Assembly (NCBI RefSeq): GCF_020091585.1
Contig: NZ_CP083583.1
Location: 372,001 to 436,000, forward strand
Length of the DNA: 64,000 bases
Direction of reading: 5' to 3'
From: Kovacikia minuta CCNUW1
Lineage (GTDB): Bacteria; Cyanobacteriota; Cyanobacteriia; Leptolyngbyales; Leptolyngbyaceae
Below, in pieces: positions 18,225 to 26,308 of this stretch. How positions within the stretch are numbered: position 1 is the first letter of the stretch; the number at the start of each line of letters is the position of its first letter. A program made the position numbers and the translations under genes. The notes beneath the pieces were generated by a model that worked only from the letters and a program-made list of their open reading frames with translations, ran no database searches and was not told the DNA's origin.

Positions 18225-19661
18225 ATGAGTGATGAATTGATGGAATTGCCCGAAGGTTGGGAGTGGATAACGTTTGAAGGATTAGTTATTAATCATGATG
18301 GGAAAAGGGTACCTGTAAGTAGCACTGATAGACAAGAACGACAAGGAGATTTCCCGTATTACGGTGCCTCTGGAATTATTGATTATGTTGACGATTATCT
18401 GTTTGATGGTGACTTTCTACTGATTGCCGAAGATGGAGCTAATTTAATCAGCCGGTCTACCCCTATTGCCTTTGAGGCAACTGGAAAGTTTTGGGTGAAT
18501 AATCATGCTCATGTTGTGGAACCGTTGAAAGAGATAATCCTCACCTCGTATCTACGAGATTATTTCAATTGCACAGATCTAAAGTTCTATATTTCCGGCT
18601 CAGCACAACCGAAACTTAACCAAAAAAATCTTAATCGCATCCCAATTCCCCTGCCGCCACTCAATGAGCAAAAGCGGATTGTTGCAGCGATCGAATCCCT
18701 GAGAGAGCGGAGCCAGAAAGCGCGATCGGCTCTTGCAGCCATCCCTGAGTTGTGCGACAAATTCCGGCAATCCGTCCTCGCCGCTGCGTTCCGGGGCGAC
18801 CTCACCGCCGACTGGCGCGAACAAAACCCAGATGTTGAACCTGCTTCAGTGTTGCTGGAGAGAATTAGGGTTCAGCATACTGAGCTACCAGATTTCCTGG
18901 ACTTACCTGAGCTTCCAGAAAGCTGGAGTTGGTCAAACCTTGGAGCAATGGGAAAAGTCAGCGGTGGTTTAACAAAAAATTCTAAGCGTGATGAATTACC
19001 TTTGGAGTTTCCCTATCTTCGTGTAGCTAATGTTTATGCTAATTCTCTAGACTTAAACGAAGTAAAAACAATCAAAATTCATGAAGGCGAATATAAGCGA
19101 GTGTTGCTACAGAAAGGAGATTTGTTGGTAGTTGAAGGAAATGGCAGTATTGATCAAATTGGTAGAGTTGCTTTGTGGGAAGGTAGTATTGATCCATGCT
19201 TGCATCAGAACCATCTTATTAAGGTCAGATTTAACCCTACTGAAATTGGGCAATACATTCTTCTTTGGCTTCTGTCGAATCAAGGACGGAAATATATCAC
19301 TAGAGTTGCGAGTTCAACCGCAGGATTGCATACTCTGAGCCTTTCAAAGGTTTCCGCTTTACCAGTTCCTACTGCTTCTCAGCCTGAACAACAAGAAATT
19401 GTTGAGCGCGTTAAAACATTACTCAAAGTTGTAAATCGCTTCGAGCAACAGTTTTCTAAAACAGAATCCCAAGTAAATCTATTAGATCGCTCCATTCTTG
19501 CTAAAGCCTTCCGGGGTGAACTCGTCGAGCAAGACCCCAGCGATGAGCCTGCCTCCGTGTTGCTAGAGCGCATCCGTGCCGAGCGGGAGCAGCAGGCGCA
19601 GGGGAAAGCAAAGAAACCGGGGAAGAAAGGGCAGCGTACAATAAAGGCAGATCCTCCCTAA
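18225..19661 (+). CDS. hsdS: Type I specificity subunit HsdS
   Basis: Two target-recognition domains lie in tandem, each followed by the conserved helix. The first ends LNRIPIPLPPLNEQKRIV and SVLAAAFRGDLTADW; the second ends SALPVPTASQPEQQEIVERV and SILAKAFRGELVEQ. Each domain reads half of the bipartite DNA site and the helices set the spacing and bind HsdM. I chose the ATG at 18225 (MSDELMELPEGWEW, which fits the family start); the frame is open back to 18177 inside the PIN gene. The tail is Gln/Lys-rich. A MITE begins 13 bases after the stop. Confidence 0.93.
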   Translation: MSDELMELPEGWEWITFEGLVINHDGKRVPVSSTDRQERQGDFPYYGASGIIDYVDDYLFDGDFLLIAEDGANLISRSTPIAFEATGKFWVNNHAHVVEPLKEIILTSYLRDYFNCTDLKFYISGSAQPKLNQKNLNRIPIPLPPLNEQKRIVAAIESLRERSQKARSALAAIPELCDKFRQSVLAAAFRGDLTADWREQNPDVEPASVLLERIRVQHTELPDFLDLPELPESWSWSNLGAMGKVSGGLTKNSKRDELPLEFPYLRVANVYANSLDLNEVKTIKIHEGEYKRVLLQKGDLLVVEGNGSIDQIGRVALWEGSIDPCLHQNHLIKVRFNPTEIGQYILLWLLSNQGRKYITRVASSTAGLHTLSLSKVSALPVPTASQPEQQEIVERVKTLLKVVNRFEQQFSKTESQVNLLDRSILAKAFRGELVEQDPSDEPASVLLERIRAEREQQAQGKAKKPGKKGQRTIKADPP

Positions 19662-19935
19662 CCCTCCTTAAAAAGGCTACCGTGTACACACAAGTCGGAA
19701 ATCTGTGAACACAAGTCCTGAAACCCTTGCTCTGCCTCAACTTTGGAAATTGGCTGAAATCTCAATAATCTCGGCTTATTGAGAACCGGCAACGAGAAAT
19801 CAAGGTTGTGGAGGATCAGGTTTTCGGAAAACGAATCAGCGATCGACTTGTGTGTACACCGTAGCCTTAAAAAGGAGGGAACCGAACCAAAACTGTCTCA
19901 AAAGTCCCCCTTTTTAAGGGGGATTCAGGGGGATC
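19647..19935. repeat. Older GATCCTCCC...GGGGGATC repeat hosting the MITE
   Basis: Outside the MITE, GATCCTCCCTAACCCTCCTT (from about 19651) and the distal CCCCCTTTTTAAGGGGG (about 19904) with GGATTCAGGGGGATC (to 19935) are imperfect inverted ends of a frequent cyanobacterial non-coding repeat. Joined across the MITE, it would be about 90 bases. Confidence 0.6.
19675..19866. mobile_element. 192-bp MITE nested in an older palindromic repeat
   Basis: The ends GGCTACCGTGTACACACAAG and, at the right, CTTGTGTGTACACCGTAGCC form terminal inverted repeats of 23 bases with one mismatch. The sequence TTAAAAA is duplicated on both sides (19668-19674 and 19867-19873), which marks a target-site duplication. 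It contains no coding sequence. It interrupts a second repeat of the CCTCCTTAAAAAGGAGGG type, whose other arm lies at 19903-19935. Confidence 0.85.
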
Positions 19936-19942
19936 GTCTGAA

Positions 19943-20539
19943 ATGAGGCACCACGACTATCACCCTATGACTCAAGCCAAACGGCGATTTCTGAGCTTTG
20001 ACGAGTATCTGTCCTACGACGATGGCACAGAGAATTTGTATGAGTTATTCAATGGAGAACTGATCGAGGTGCCACCAGAGTCGGGATTGAATGTCGAGAT
20101 CGCCAGCTTTCTGTTTGCTGTATTTCTACCCATCGTGGGGCATCGCCGCATCAGAGGGCATGGGCTAGAACTGGAGGTGAGAGGCGAACCCAAAAATCGC
20201 TACCCTGACTTAACAATTATTCAGGAAGAGCATATTCAACTGCTGAAACAGCGCAATACGATTCGGCTCAGCATGGCTCCACCGCTACTCGTGGTTGAAG
20301 TCGTCAGTCCTGGCGATTTGCAGCGAGATCGCGACTACATCGCCAAACGGATGCAATATCAGGATCGGGAAATCCCAGAATACTGGATTATCGATCCGCA
20401 ATTAGAAACGGTCTTAGTGCTGGTACTGGCAGGCGATCGTTACACCGAATTCAGCACATTTCAGGGTGATCATGCCATTCAGTCACCCCAATTTGGCAGG
20501 CTTAACTTCACCCTTGCCCAAATTTTTGCAGCAGAGTAG
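19943..20539 (+). CDS. Uma2 family (DUF820) putative nuclease
   Basis: The PD-(D/E)XK-like core is visible: FDEYLSYDDGTENLYELFNG and LIEVPPES early, YPDLTII (Asp), PPLLVVEVVSPGDLQRDRDY (Glu) and the Lys of DYIAKRMQY, then YWIIDP. Uma2 proteins are very abundant in cyanobacteria, with unproven roles, probably DNA cleavage or mobile-element-linked. The start could be the ATG at 19967 (MTQAKRRFLSF). It is the last gene of the restriction locus and ends at a strong hairpin. Confidence 0.87.
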   Translation: MRHHDYHPMTQAKRRFLSFDEYLSYDDGTENLYELFNGELIEVPPESGLNVEIASFLFAVFLPIVGHRRIRGHGLELEVRGEPKNRYPDLTIIQEEHIQLLKQRNTIRLSMAPPLLVVEVVSPGDLQRDRDYIAKRMQYQDREIPEYWIIDPQLETVLVLVLAGDRYTEFSTFQGDHAIQSPQFGRLNFTLAQIFAAE

Positions 20540-20567
20540 CTTGGAGGAAAACGTCTTCCTCCAAGCT
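20538..20567. terminator. Hairpin at the end of the Uma2 gene
   Basis: AGCTTGGAGGAA and TTCCTCCAAGCT form a 12-bp perfect stem around AACGTC, starting within the stop codon. No T run follows, so it may act as a stabilising 3' hairpin or bidirectional terminator. Confidence 0.6.
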
Positions 20568-20681
20568 CTCATCCCAGTTTTTAGTAGGCGATCGCCGGAA
20601 TTTAGTCATCGCGGGCAGTCAGTTTATCCAGCTCGTCCAGCAGCTTTTGCTTCGATCGCAAGTGTTGAGTCTTAGAAACCG

Positions 20682-20924
20682 GGTTTCTTGCGAGAATCAA
20701 TGCGTGAAACCCTTGATATTGGGTTTAGAAACCCGGTTTCTCTGCCCGTTTGCAGGATCTCCGGTTTCTTGCGAGAATCAATGCGTGAAACCCTTGATAT
20801 TGGGTTTAGAAACCCGGTTTCTCTGCCCGTTTGCAGGATCTCCGGCTTCTTGCGAGAATCAATACGTGAAACCCTTGATATTGGGTTTAGAAACCCGGTT
20901 TCTCTGCCCGTTTGCAGGATCTCC
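20682..20924. repeat. Three tandem 81-bp repeats
   Basis: Three near-identical units of 81 bases begin GGTTTCTTGCGAGAATCAA and end TTTGCAGGATCTCC at 20682, 20763 and 20844; differences are single bases. Each holds the palindrome-rich core TGGGTTTAGAAACCCGGTTT. Because 81 is a multiple of 3, several frames stay open, but this is not a gene. An inverted single copy lies at 10556, and a fragment at about 26272. Confidence 0.85.
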
Positions 20925-20926
20925 AG

Positions 20927-21988
20927 TTATTCGGATTTCAGGGATGCCATATCAATCACGAAGCGGTACTTCACATCAGCCTTGAGCAGGCGATCGTAGG
21001 CTTCGTTGACCTTCTGAATGGGAATCACTTCAACATCGGCAGTGATGTTGTGCTTGCCGCAAAAATCGAGCATTTCCTGGGTTTCGGGAATGCCGCCAAT
21101 CATGGAGCCGGAGAGACTGCGGCGACCCATAATCAGGCTAAATGCGGCAACATCCAGGGGCTTTTCGGGCGCACCGACCAGGGTGATGTTGCCATCCAGA
21201 CGGAGCAGGTTGAGATAGGCATTAATGTCGTGTTTGGCAGAAACGGTATCGAGGATAAAATCGAAGCTGCCTGCGTGCTTCTGCATCTCGTCAGCATTGC
21301 GGGAAACCACGACTTCATCGGCACCAAGACGCAGGGCATCTTCCGTCTTGTCGGGGGACGTGGTAAAGACAACAACGTGCGCTCCCAGCGCATGAGCAAT
21401 CTTTACGCCCATGTGCCCCAGGCCACCCAGACCGACCACGCCGACTTTCTTACCTTCTGTAACGCCCCAGTGATGGAGGGGCGAATAGGTGGTGATACCT
21501 GCACACAGAAGCGGCGCAGCTCCAGCCAAATCGAGATTCGGCGGAACGCGCAGCACAAAGCGTTCATCAACAACCACGCTATTGGAGTAGCCACCATAAG
21601 TCATTGGAGCAGTCTTGTGCTTGTCGGGGGAGTTGTAGGTGAAGATCGTATTTTGGCAAAACTGTTCAAAGCCAGCCTTGCAATTGGGACAGGTTCCATC
21701 CGAATCGACCATACAGCCGACTCCCACAAGATCACCGGACTTGAACTTGGTGACGGCTGAACCAACCTCAGTGACCCGTCCCACAATCTCATGACCGGGC
21801 ACGATCGGATAGGTTGTGGACATGAAATCGCTCCACTCATCCCGCACTGCATGCAGGTCAGAATGGCAGATGCCGCAGAAGAGGATCTCAATCTGCACAT
21901 CGGTTTCGGTGGGATCGCGCCGCGCGATCGTGTCAGCGGCTAGGGGAGATGTGGCGCTGGCAGCAGAATAAGCTTTGGTGTTGTACAT
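20927..21988 (-). CDS. Zinc-dependent NADP-type alcohol dehydrogenase (YahK/CAD-like)
   Basis: A 353-residue medium-chain dehydrogenase that reduces aldehydes to alcohols. Catalytic zinc ligands are in GICHSDLH and VPGHEIVG. The Rossmann motif GLGGLGHMG is complete, and FTTSPDKTEDA just after it (Ser, Lys) favours NADP(H). The structural-zinc loop reads GCMVDSDGTCPNC then FEQFC. The first of the usual four cysteines is Asp, so the structural zinc may be bound by three Cys and Asp. A cupin gene lies 11 bases upstream on the same strand, with a divergent AraC regulator beyond, which suggests a regulated operon. Confidence 0.94.
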   Translation of the reverse strand: MYNTKAYSAASATSPLAADTIARRDPTETDVQIEILFCGICHSDLHAVRDEWSDFMSTTYPIVPGHEIVGRVTEVGSAVTKFKSGDLVGVGCMVDSDGTCPNCKAGFEQFCQNTIFTYNSPDKHKTAPMTYGGYSNSVVVDERFVLRVPPNLDLAGAAPLLCAGITTYSPLHHWGVTEGKKVGVVGLGGLGHMGVKIAHALGAHVVVFTTSPDKTEDALRLGADEVVVSRNADEMQKHAGSFDFILDTVSAKHDINAYLNLLRLDGNITLVGAPEKPLDVAAFSLIMGRRSLSGSMIGGIPETQEMLDFCGKHNITADVEVIPIQKVNEAYDRLLKADVKYRFVIDMASLKSE

Positions 21989-21999
21989 GAATGATGCTC

Positions 22000-22437
22000 C
22001 TAATTGTTGACGTTTGGTGTCTGGTATTGTTCATCGCTGACCTTCTCCAGCCAGTCTACAGGCTTGCCGTCGAGCCATTCCTGAATCGCAATATGCGTCA
22101 TGGCTGTGGTGGGTGAAGCACCGTGCCAGTGTTTCTCATCTGGCTCAAACCAGATTACGTCTCCTGGTCGAATGGGTTCGATCGCCTCACCCCAGCGCTG
22201 GACGAAACCACTGCCAGCGGTCACGATCAGGGTTTGTCCTAACGGATGGGTGTGCCAGGCAGTTCGAGCGCCTGGCTCGAACGTGACGCTGGCTCCGGAG
22301 GTACGGGCTGGTTCCTGTGCCTCGAATAGGGGATCAATTCGCACTGTGCCAGTAAAATACGCGTCCGGTCCTCTGCTGGAAGGCTGGGAGCCACTTCGTT
22401 TGATGTCCATTGGTTGAATTCCTTCACTGGATGCCAT
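22000..22437 (-). CDS. Cupin-domain protein
   Basis: This 145-residue single-domain cupin has motif 1 as [20 protein letters not shown] and motif 2 as [19 protein letters not shown], together giving a His/Glu/His metal site. Similar proteins are annotated as carboxymuconolactone- or mandelonitrile-lyase-like, but the reaction here cannot be told. It is co-directional with the alcohol dehydrogenase (11-base gap), and the start could be the downstream ATG (MDIKRSGSQ) at 22410. It probably lies in the operon controlled by the divergent AraC protein. Confidence 0.87.
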   Translation of the reverse strand: MASSEGIQPMDIKRSGSQPSSRGPDAYFTGTVRIDPLFEAQEPARTSGASVTFEPGARTAWHTHPLGQTLIVTAGSGFVQRWGEAIEPIRPGDVIWFEPDEKHWHGASPTTAMTHIAIQEWLDGKPVDWLEKVSDEQYQTPNVNN

Positions 22438-22811
22438 GTCGATTGCTGCCCAATCGTAGAGATTGAGTTCTAATTATTTGCTCTATCGCTAGGAATGAAA
22501 GTTTCAGGCAGTAGGGTTAGCCTTGATGCCGTTTGGGTTGTCAGGCGGCGAACCCCTTGCCTCATCAAACCTGAGTTGTCTCTTGAATAAAAATCCAGAC
22601 GCTTACCAGAAGCCGGAATTGTTTTCATTGCTTTAACCTCATTTTAGGAGTACTCAAAGGCAAGCAATAGAACGATCGTCCAGGATCATTGTACAATCCT
22701 GCAAATTTATACGCATTTTGATGCAAGCCACGTTAGATTTTTGTACAGGCTTGGCACTGCCAAACCTTTTCGAACTGGATGTGCCCAAAAAATTTTGAAC
22801 CGGGATTAAAA
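22438..22811. promoter_or_regulatory. Divergent promoter region, cupin/ADH versus AraC
   Basis: This 374-base gap separates the cupin start from the AraC start and would hold both promoters and the AraC operator. I saw no clear -35/-10 pair or obvious direct repeats that would fix an operator. Confidence 0.45.
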
Positions 22812-23813
22812 ATGAATGCTGTAAAAACAAGTGAAACGTTCGATATAGTCTCAATCAACAACCCACAGGCAAAGCGCGAGGACGATCGATCTCAAGCCAA
22901 CCGGGAGGAACTGACGGAGCGAATTGCCCAGGCGATTCGGCAGGATGGGATGACCCTTGCGGTATCTGCGGAGCAGCACGAAGCCCTGAAAGGATTGTAC
23001 TTCAATCGCGCTTCTGCACCCTCGGAATGCGCTCATAGTGTCTCGATTCCAGCCTTTTGTGTAATTGCTCAGGGCAGCAAAGAAGTGCTTCTGGGGAGCG
23101 ATCGTTATCAATACGACCCGATGCATTACCTGCTGGCGACAGCCGAACTGCCCATTGCCAGCCAGATTCTGGAAGCATCGCCAGAAAAACCGTACTTGAG
23201 CCTTCGTCTCGATCTCGACCCCACCCTGGTTGGTTCCGTCATGGTCGAGGCTGGCTATGCCTCAGCCCAGAGGGGGGCGAGTGTTAAGGCGATCGATGTC
23301 AGCCCGTTGGATGCTGACCTGTTAGATGCGGTAGTGCGGCTCGTCCGGCTGCTCGATTCCCCGACGGAAGCCCATGTACTTGCACCCCTGATTAAGCGAG
23401 AGATTATCTATCGTCTGCTGATGGGAGCACAAGGGAATCGGTTGTGTCAGATTGCCGTTTTGAGTGGCTACACCCACCACATTGCCAAAGCCGTCGATCG
23501 CTTGCGGAAAGACTTTAATCAACCGCTGCGAATTGAAGACATCGCACGGGAACTGGGCATGAGTGTTTCAGGTTTCCACCATCACTTCAAGTCGGTCACT
23601 GCCATGAGTCCGTTGCAGTTCCAGAAGCAACTGCGGCTCCAGGAGGCGCGTCGGCTGATGCTGGGAGAAAACCTGGATGCAACCAGTGCCGCCTACCGCG
23701 TGGGGTATGACGATGCCTCGCACTTTAATCGGGAGTACAAGCGGCTTTTTGGTGCGCCCCCCATGCGCGATGTAGAGCGGCTGAGAGCAACGGCTCAGTT
23801 GGGTTCAACATAA
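22812..23813 (+). CDS. AraC-family transcriptional regulator
   Basis: The N-terminal half is the AraC_N-type cupin (IAQGSKEVLLGSDRYQYDP is typical). The C-terminal half has two helix-turn-helix motifs: LRIEDIARELGMSVSGFHHH with FKSVTAMSPLQFQKQLRL, and DATSAAYRVGYDDASHFNRE. I chose the ATG at 22812 (MNAVKTSETFD) rather than the upstream start at 22779. It probably controls the divergent cupin-dehydrogenase operon in response to a small aldehyde or alcohol ligand; the ligand is a guess. Its 3' end overlaps the convergent exporter gene by 19 bases. Confidence 0.92.
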   Translation: MNAVKTSETFDIVSINNPQAKREDDRSQANREELTERIAQAIRQDGMTLAVSAEQHEALKGLYFNRASAPSECAHSVSIPAFCVIAQGSKEVLLGSDRYQYDPMHYLLATAELPIASQILEASPEKPYLSLRLDLDPTLVGSVMVEAGYASAQRGASVKAIDVSPLDADLLDAVVRLVRLLDSPTEAHVLAPLIKREIIYRLLMGAQGNRLCQIAVLSGYTHHIAKAVDRLRKDFNQPLRIEDIARELGMSVSGFHHHFKSVTAMSPLQFQKQLRLQEARRLMLGENLDATSAAYRVGYDDASHFNREYKRLFGAPPMRDVERLRATAQLGST

Positions 23814-24757
23814 CCAGCGATCGCTGTTTTTCTACCCAGGGCAACCAGGACAACGACAAGCATTGCCATGCCAAAGGTGAAGGCTGTAACCTTCTCATGC
23901 AGCAGGAAGGCAGAGGCAAACAGCGTTAGAAAGGGTTGGAGCAGTTGCACCTGACTGACGCGCGCGACACCTCCAATCGCCAGTCCGTGATACCAGGCAA
24001 AGAAGCCGAGAAACATGCTGAAGACGCTGACATAGCCGAAGCCCAACCAGGACTGGAGTGAAGCCTGTATTCCGTGATGAATAGAAGCCAGCAGAACAGG
24101 TACAGCTAAGAAAGGAGCCGCCAGTACCAGTGCCCAGCAAATCACCTGCCAACCCCCCAATTCCCGCGATAGCCTCCCTCCCTCAGCGTATCCAATTGCT
24201 GCCGCTGCCACAGCACCCAGCAACGCTAAATCTGCATTTTGCAAGTGTCCTCCAGCCGACAGCAAGGCAAATAAAACCACGATCGCGCTACCTAAACCAC
24301 TGCAAACCCAAAAGGCTAAGGAGGGACGGTCTCCGGTCCGCACTGCGCCTGCCAGTGCTGTGGCTAACGGTAAGATGCCCAGGACGATCGCCCCGTGTGC
24401 CGCTGGCAAAGACTGCATTGCCCAGGCGGAAAGCAACGGAAACCCAACAATTACCCCGGCGGCAATCACCCCTAAACTGGGAAGATGCCGTTGCGAAGGG
24501 AGGGGCTGGCGGGTGATTTTCAGTAACAGGGCAGCCAGAATGGCTGCGATCACTGCCCGACCCAACCCAACGATGGTGGCATCCAGTTCGGCTACCGCCA
24601 GCCGAGTTGCGGGTAGGGTCAGACTGAAGGTGAGCACACCCAAAAATCCAAACGCGAATCCCAGCGTTTCTGGATGAATCTTGTGGCCGCTGTGGCGCTG
24701 CCGACGAGAGCCAGCGGGCTGTATGCCGATGCGCGGATGATGGTGTTTAGTCCTCAT
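23795..24757 (-). CDS. DMT-superfamily exporter (EamA)
   Basis: About ten hydrophobic helices in two EamA repeats, with conserved sequence features such as TRLAVAELDATIVGLGRAVIA and a C-terminal SQVQLLQPFLTLFASAFLL block. These transporters export amino acids or drug-like solutes in the inner membrane. Its start overlaps the stop of the flavin-binding gene upstream by 4 bases, so the two are translated together. The first 25 residues are basic and hydrophilic, so the start may be internal (for example FAFGFLGVL region). Confidence 0.9.
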   Translation of the reverse strand: MRTKHHHPRIGIQPAGSRRQRHSGHKIHPETLGFAFGFLGVLTFSLTLPATRLAVAELDATIVGLGRAVIAAILAALLLKITRQPLPSQRHLPSLGVIAAGVIVGFPLLSAWAMQSLPAAHGAIVLGILPLATALAGAVRTGDRPSLAFWVCSGLGSAIVVLFALLSAGGHLQNADLALLGAVAAAAIGYAEGGRLSRELGGWQVICWALVLAAPFLAVPVLLASIHHGIQASLQSWLGFGYVSVFSMFLGFFAWYHGLAIGGVARVSQVQLLQPFLTLFASAFLLHEKVTAFTFGMAMLVVVLVALGRKTAIAGYVEPN

Positions 24758-25449
24758 TTGACTGTGCTCAAACTCCTGCTGTAGTGCTGCACAGACGTGG
24801 GTAATTCCACACTAGCCTGGAGTTGCGGATCAGGAATCGGCGTGAGCGTGGTCTGGTGTAAGGGCAATTCTCCTGCCCAAATCGGTAAGGCATAATCGGC
24901 GTCATCGTCTTTGGGGGGGCCAGTTCGCACTTTGGCTGAGGCTTCATGCAAAGGCAGGGATAGGACGAGAGTTCCGGCAAGTTCTTGTGGATTGGGCGGA
25001 CGCACTTCTGCCCAGCGTCCCGGTACGACGTGTTCTGTAAACGCTTTTAAGGCTTCCAGTTTTTCGGTGCCTGATTCAACGACGATCGCTTTGCCAAAGA
25101 TCACGACCGAACGATAATTCATCGAGTGGTGAAAGGCCGATCGCGCCAGAACAAGTCCATCCAGCAGAGTGACGGTGACGCAAACATCCACACCTGCTTT
25201 CAGGGTGCGTAGCATCCGACTGGCAGGAGAACCATGAATATACAGTCGATCTTCAACTCTGCCGTAAGCGGTGGGAATAACAAAAGGTTGCCCTTCCACC
25301 ACAAACCCAACCTGACAGATTAAGGCTTGATCCAGAATTTGGTGAATAAGGGCGCGATCGTAATTGCCCCGTTGAGGGATGCGTTTAATCTGAGTGCGTT
25401 GGGTAATTGCAAAAGAATCTAATTGTGTTTCTGAATTAATTGAATGCAT
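24754..25449 (-). CDS. Pyridoxamine-5'-phosphate-oxidase-fold flavin-binding protein
   Basis: The protein has the split-barrel pattern of NimA-type FMN-binding proteins: RGNYDRALIHQILDQAL, QPFVIPTAYGRVEDRLYIHGS and FHHSMNYRSVVIFGKA. It likely binds FMN and reduces a small molecule, perhaps nitro-compounds; the substrate cannot be read from sequence. It overlaps the DMT exporter gene (24754-24757), so a joint role in detoxification and export is plausible. Confidence 0.87.
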   Translation of the reverse strand: MHSINSETQLDSFAITQRTQIKRIPQRGNYDRALIHQILDQALICQVGFVVEGQPFVIPTAYGRVEDRLYIHGSPASRMLRTLKAGVDVCVTVTLLDGLVLARSAFHHSMNYRSVVIFGKAIVVESGTEKLEALKAFTEHVVPGRWAEVRPPNPQELAGTLVLSLPLHEASAKVRTGPPKDDDADYALPIWAGELPLHQTTLTPIPDPQLQASVELPTSVQHYSRSLSTVK

Positions 25450-25593
25450 GATGATTCTTAGGCTCGTGGATTAAATGAGGTGTAATTGTGCGTAGGGGTG
25501 TGGCACTCAGTCAAAAGTCCTTGCTTCTGTCTCAGAAACTGCTACCGAATGCCGCGCCCGTACAGAAGAATTGCAATTTATTCAATTTTCAGT

Positions 25594-26085
25594 TCAGATG
25601 GCTATCTCCCGTAAATCTAATCGCATTAAGTTACTCTCAAAAAATCCTAAGTGGGAATAAACGGGTTTGCCGGATGGAGAGGCGTTGAGCACAGCATGGG
25701 TGCAACCAATGGTTTTAAGGTGGGCGATCGTCTGTTGCGTCAATTGGGTGGCAATCCCCTGATGGCGATGGGCTGGTTCGACGTACACGCCCCAGATATA
25801 TCCATCACAGCGATCGGTGGCGTTCATGATGTTGGGATACAGTCCGGCAAACCGCTGCCCACCCGCAGAACCCACCACCCGCCCTTCGACTGTTGCCACG
25901 AAGGCTTGATAGCCCAGGGTTTCACGCGCTTGACGAATAAATTGCAGGGTAATTTTTAACCAACTGGGTGAGATGGCGGATTCTGCTACCTGGTTATCTA
26001 ACCACATCTGATAAAAGTGTTGGGCAATGAGTGTATCCTCTGCCGAAGTTGCTGCCCTCACCTGAAACCGTTGTTGCGTCAGCAT
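25594..26085 (-). CDS. GNAT-family N-acetyltransferase
   Basis: This 163-residue protein has the acetyl-CoA-binding strand-loop IWGVYVEPAHRHQGIATQL (R/Q-x-x-G-x-G/A pattern HRHQGIA) and the later VLNASPSGKPVYSHLGF motif. It transfers an acetyl group to an unknown amine. No operon partner is evident. Confidence 0.88.
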   Translation of the reverse strand: MLTQQRFQVRAATSAEDTLIAQHFYQMWLDNQVAESAISPSWLKITLQFIRQARETLGYQAFVATVEGRVVGSAGGQRFAGLYPNIMNATDRCDGYIWGVYVEPAHRHQGIATQLTQQTIAHLKTIGCTHAVLNASPSGKPVYSHLGFFESNLMRLDLREIAI

Positions 26086-26308
26086 GTTGGTCTGGCTTGA
26101 ATCTCATCATCCAGAGCCTACCTCACTCAAGTGGACTCCCACAATAGCCAATTTTCCACTTTTGCACCAGTCCACTTCGTGCGCCCTCTAACCTTGCTAG
26201 CAGTACACGGCGGAAATACACCTACTGTTCTTTGTCAGCACTCAGTCCTCAGTAGTTGAATATCCTCACCTGAAACCCGGTTTCTCGGATACTGTACCGA
26301 TGCTCTAG

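Noticed and set aside
20682-20924. CRISPR array
   Set aside because: The units are identical across their full 81 bases, so there are no variable spacers.
20647-20999. Two open frames with three 27-residue repeats
   Set aside because: They follow from a non-coding 81-bp repeat whose length is a multiple of three; the same repeat lies elsewhere in the other orientation, without a frame.
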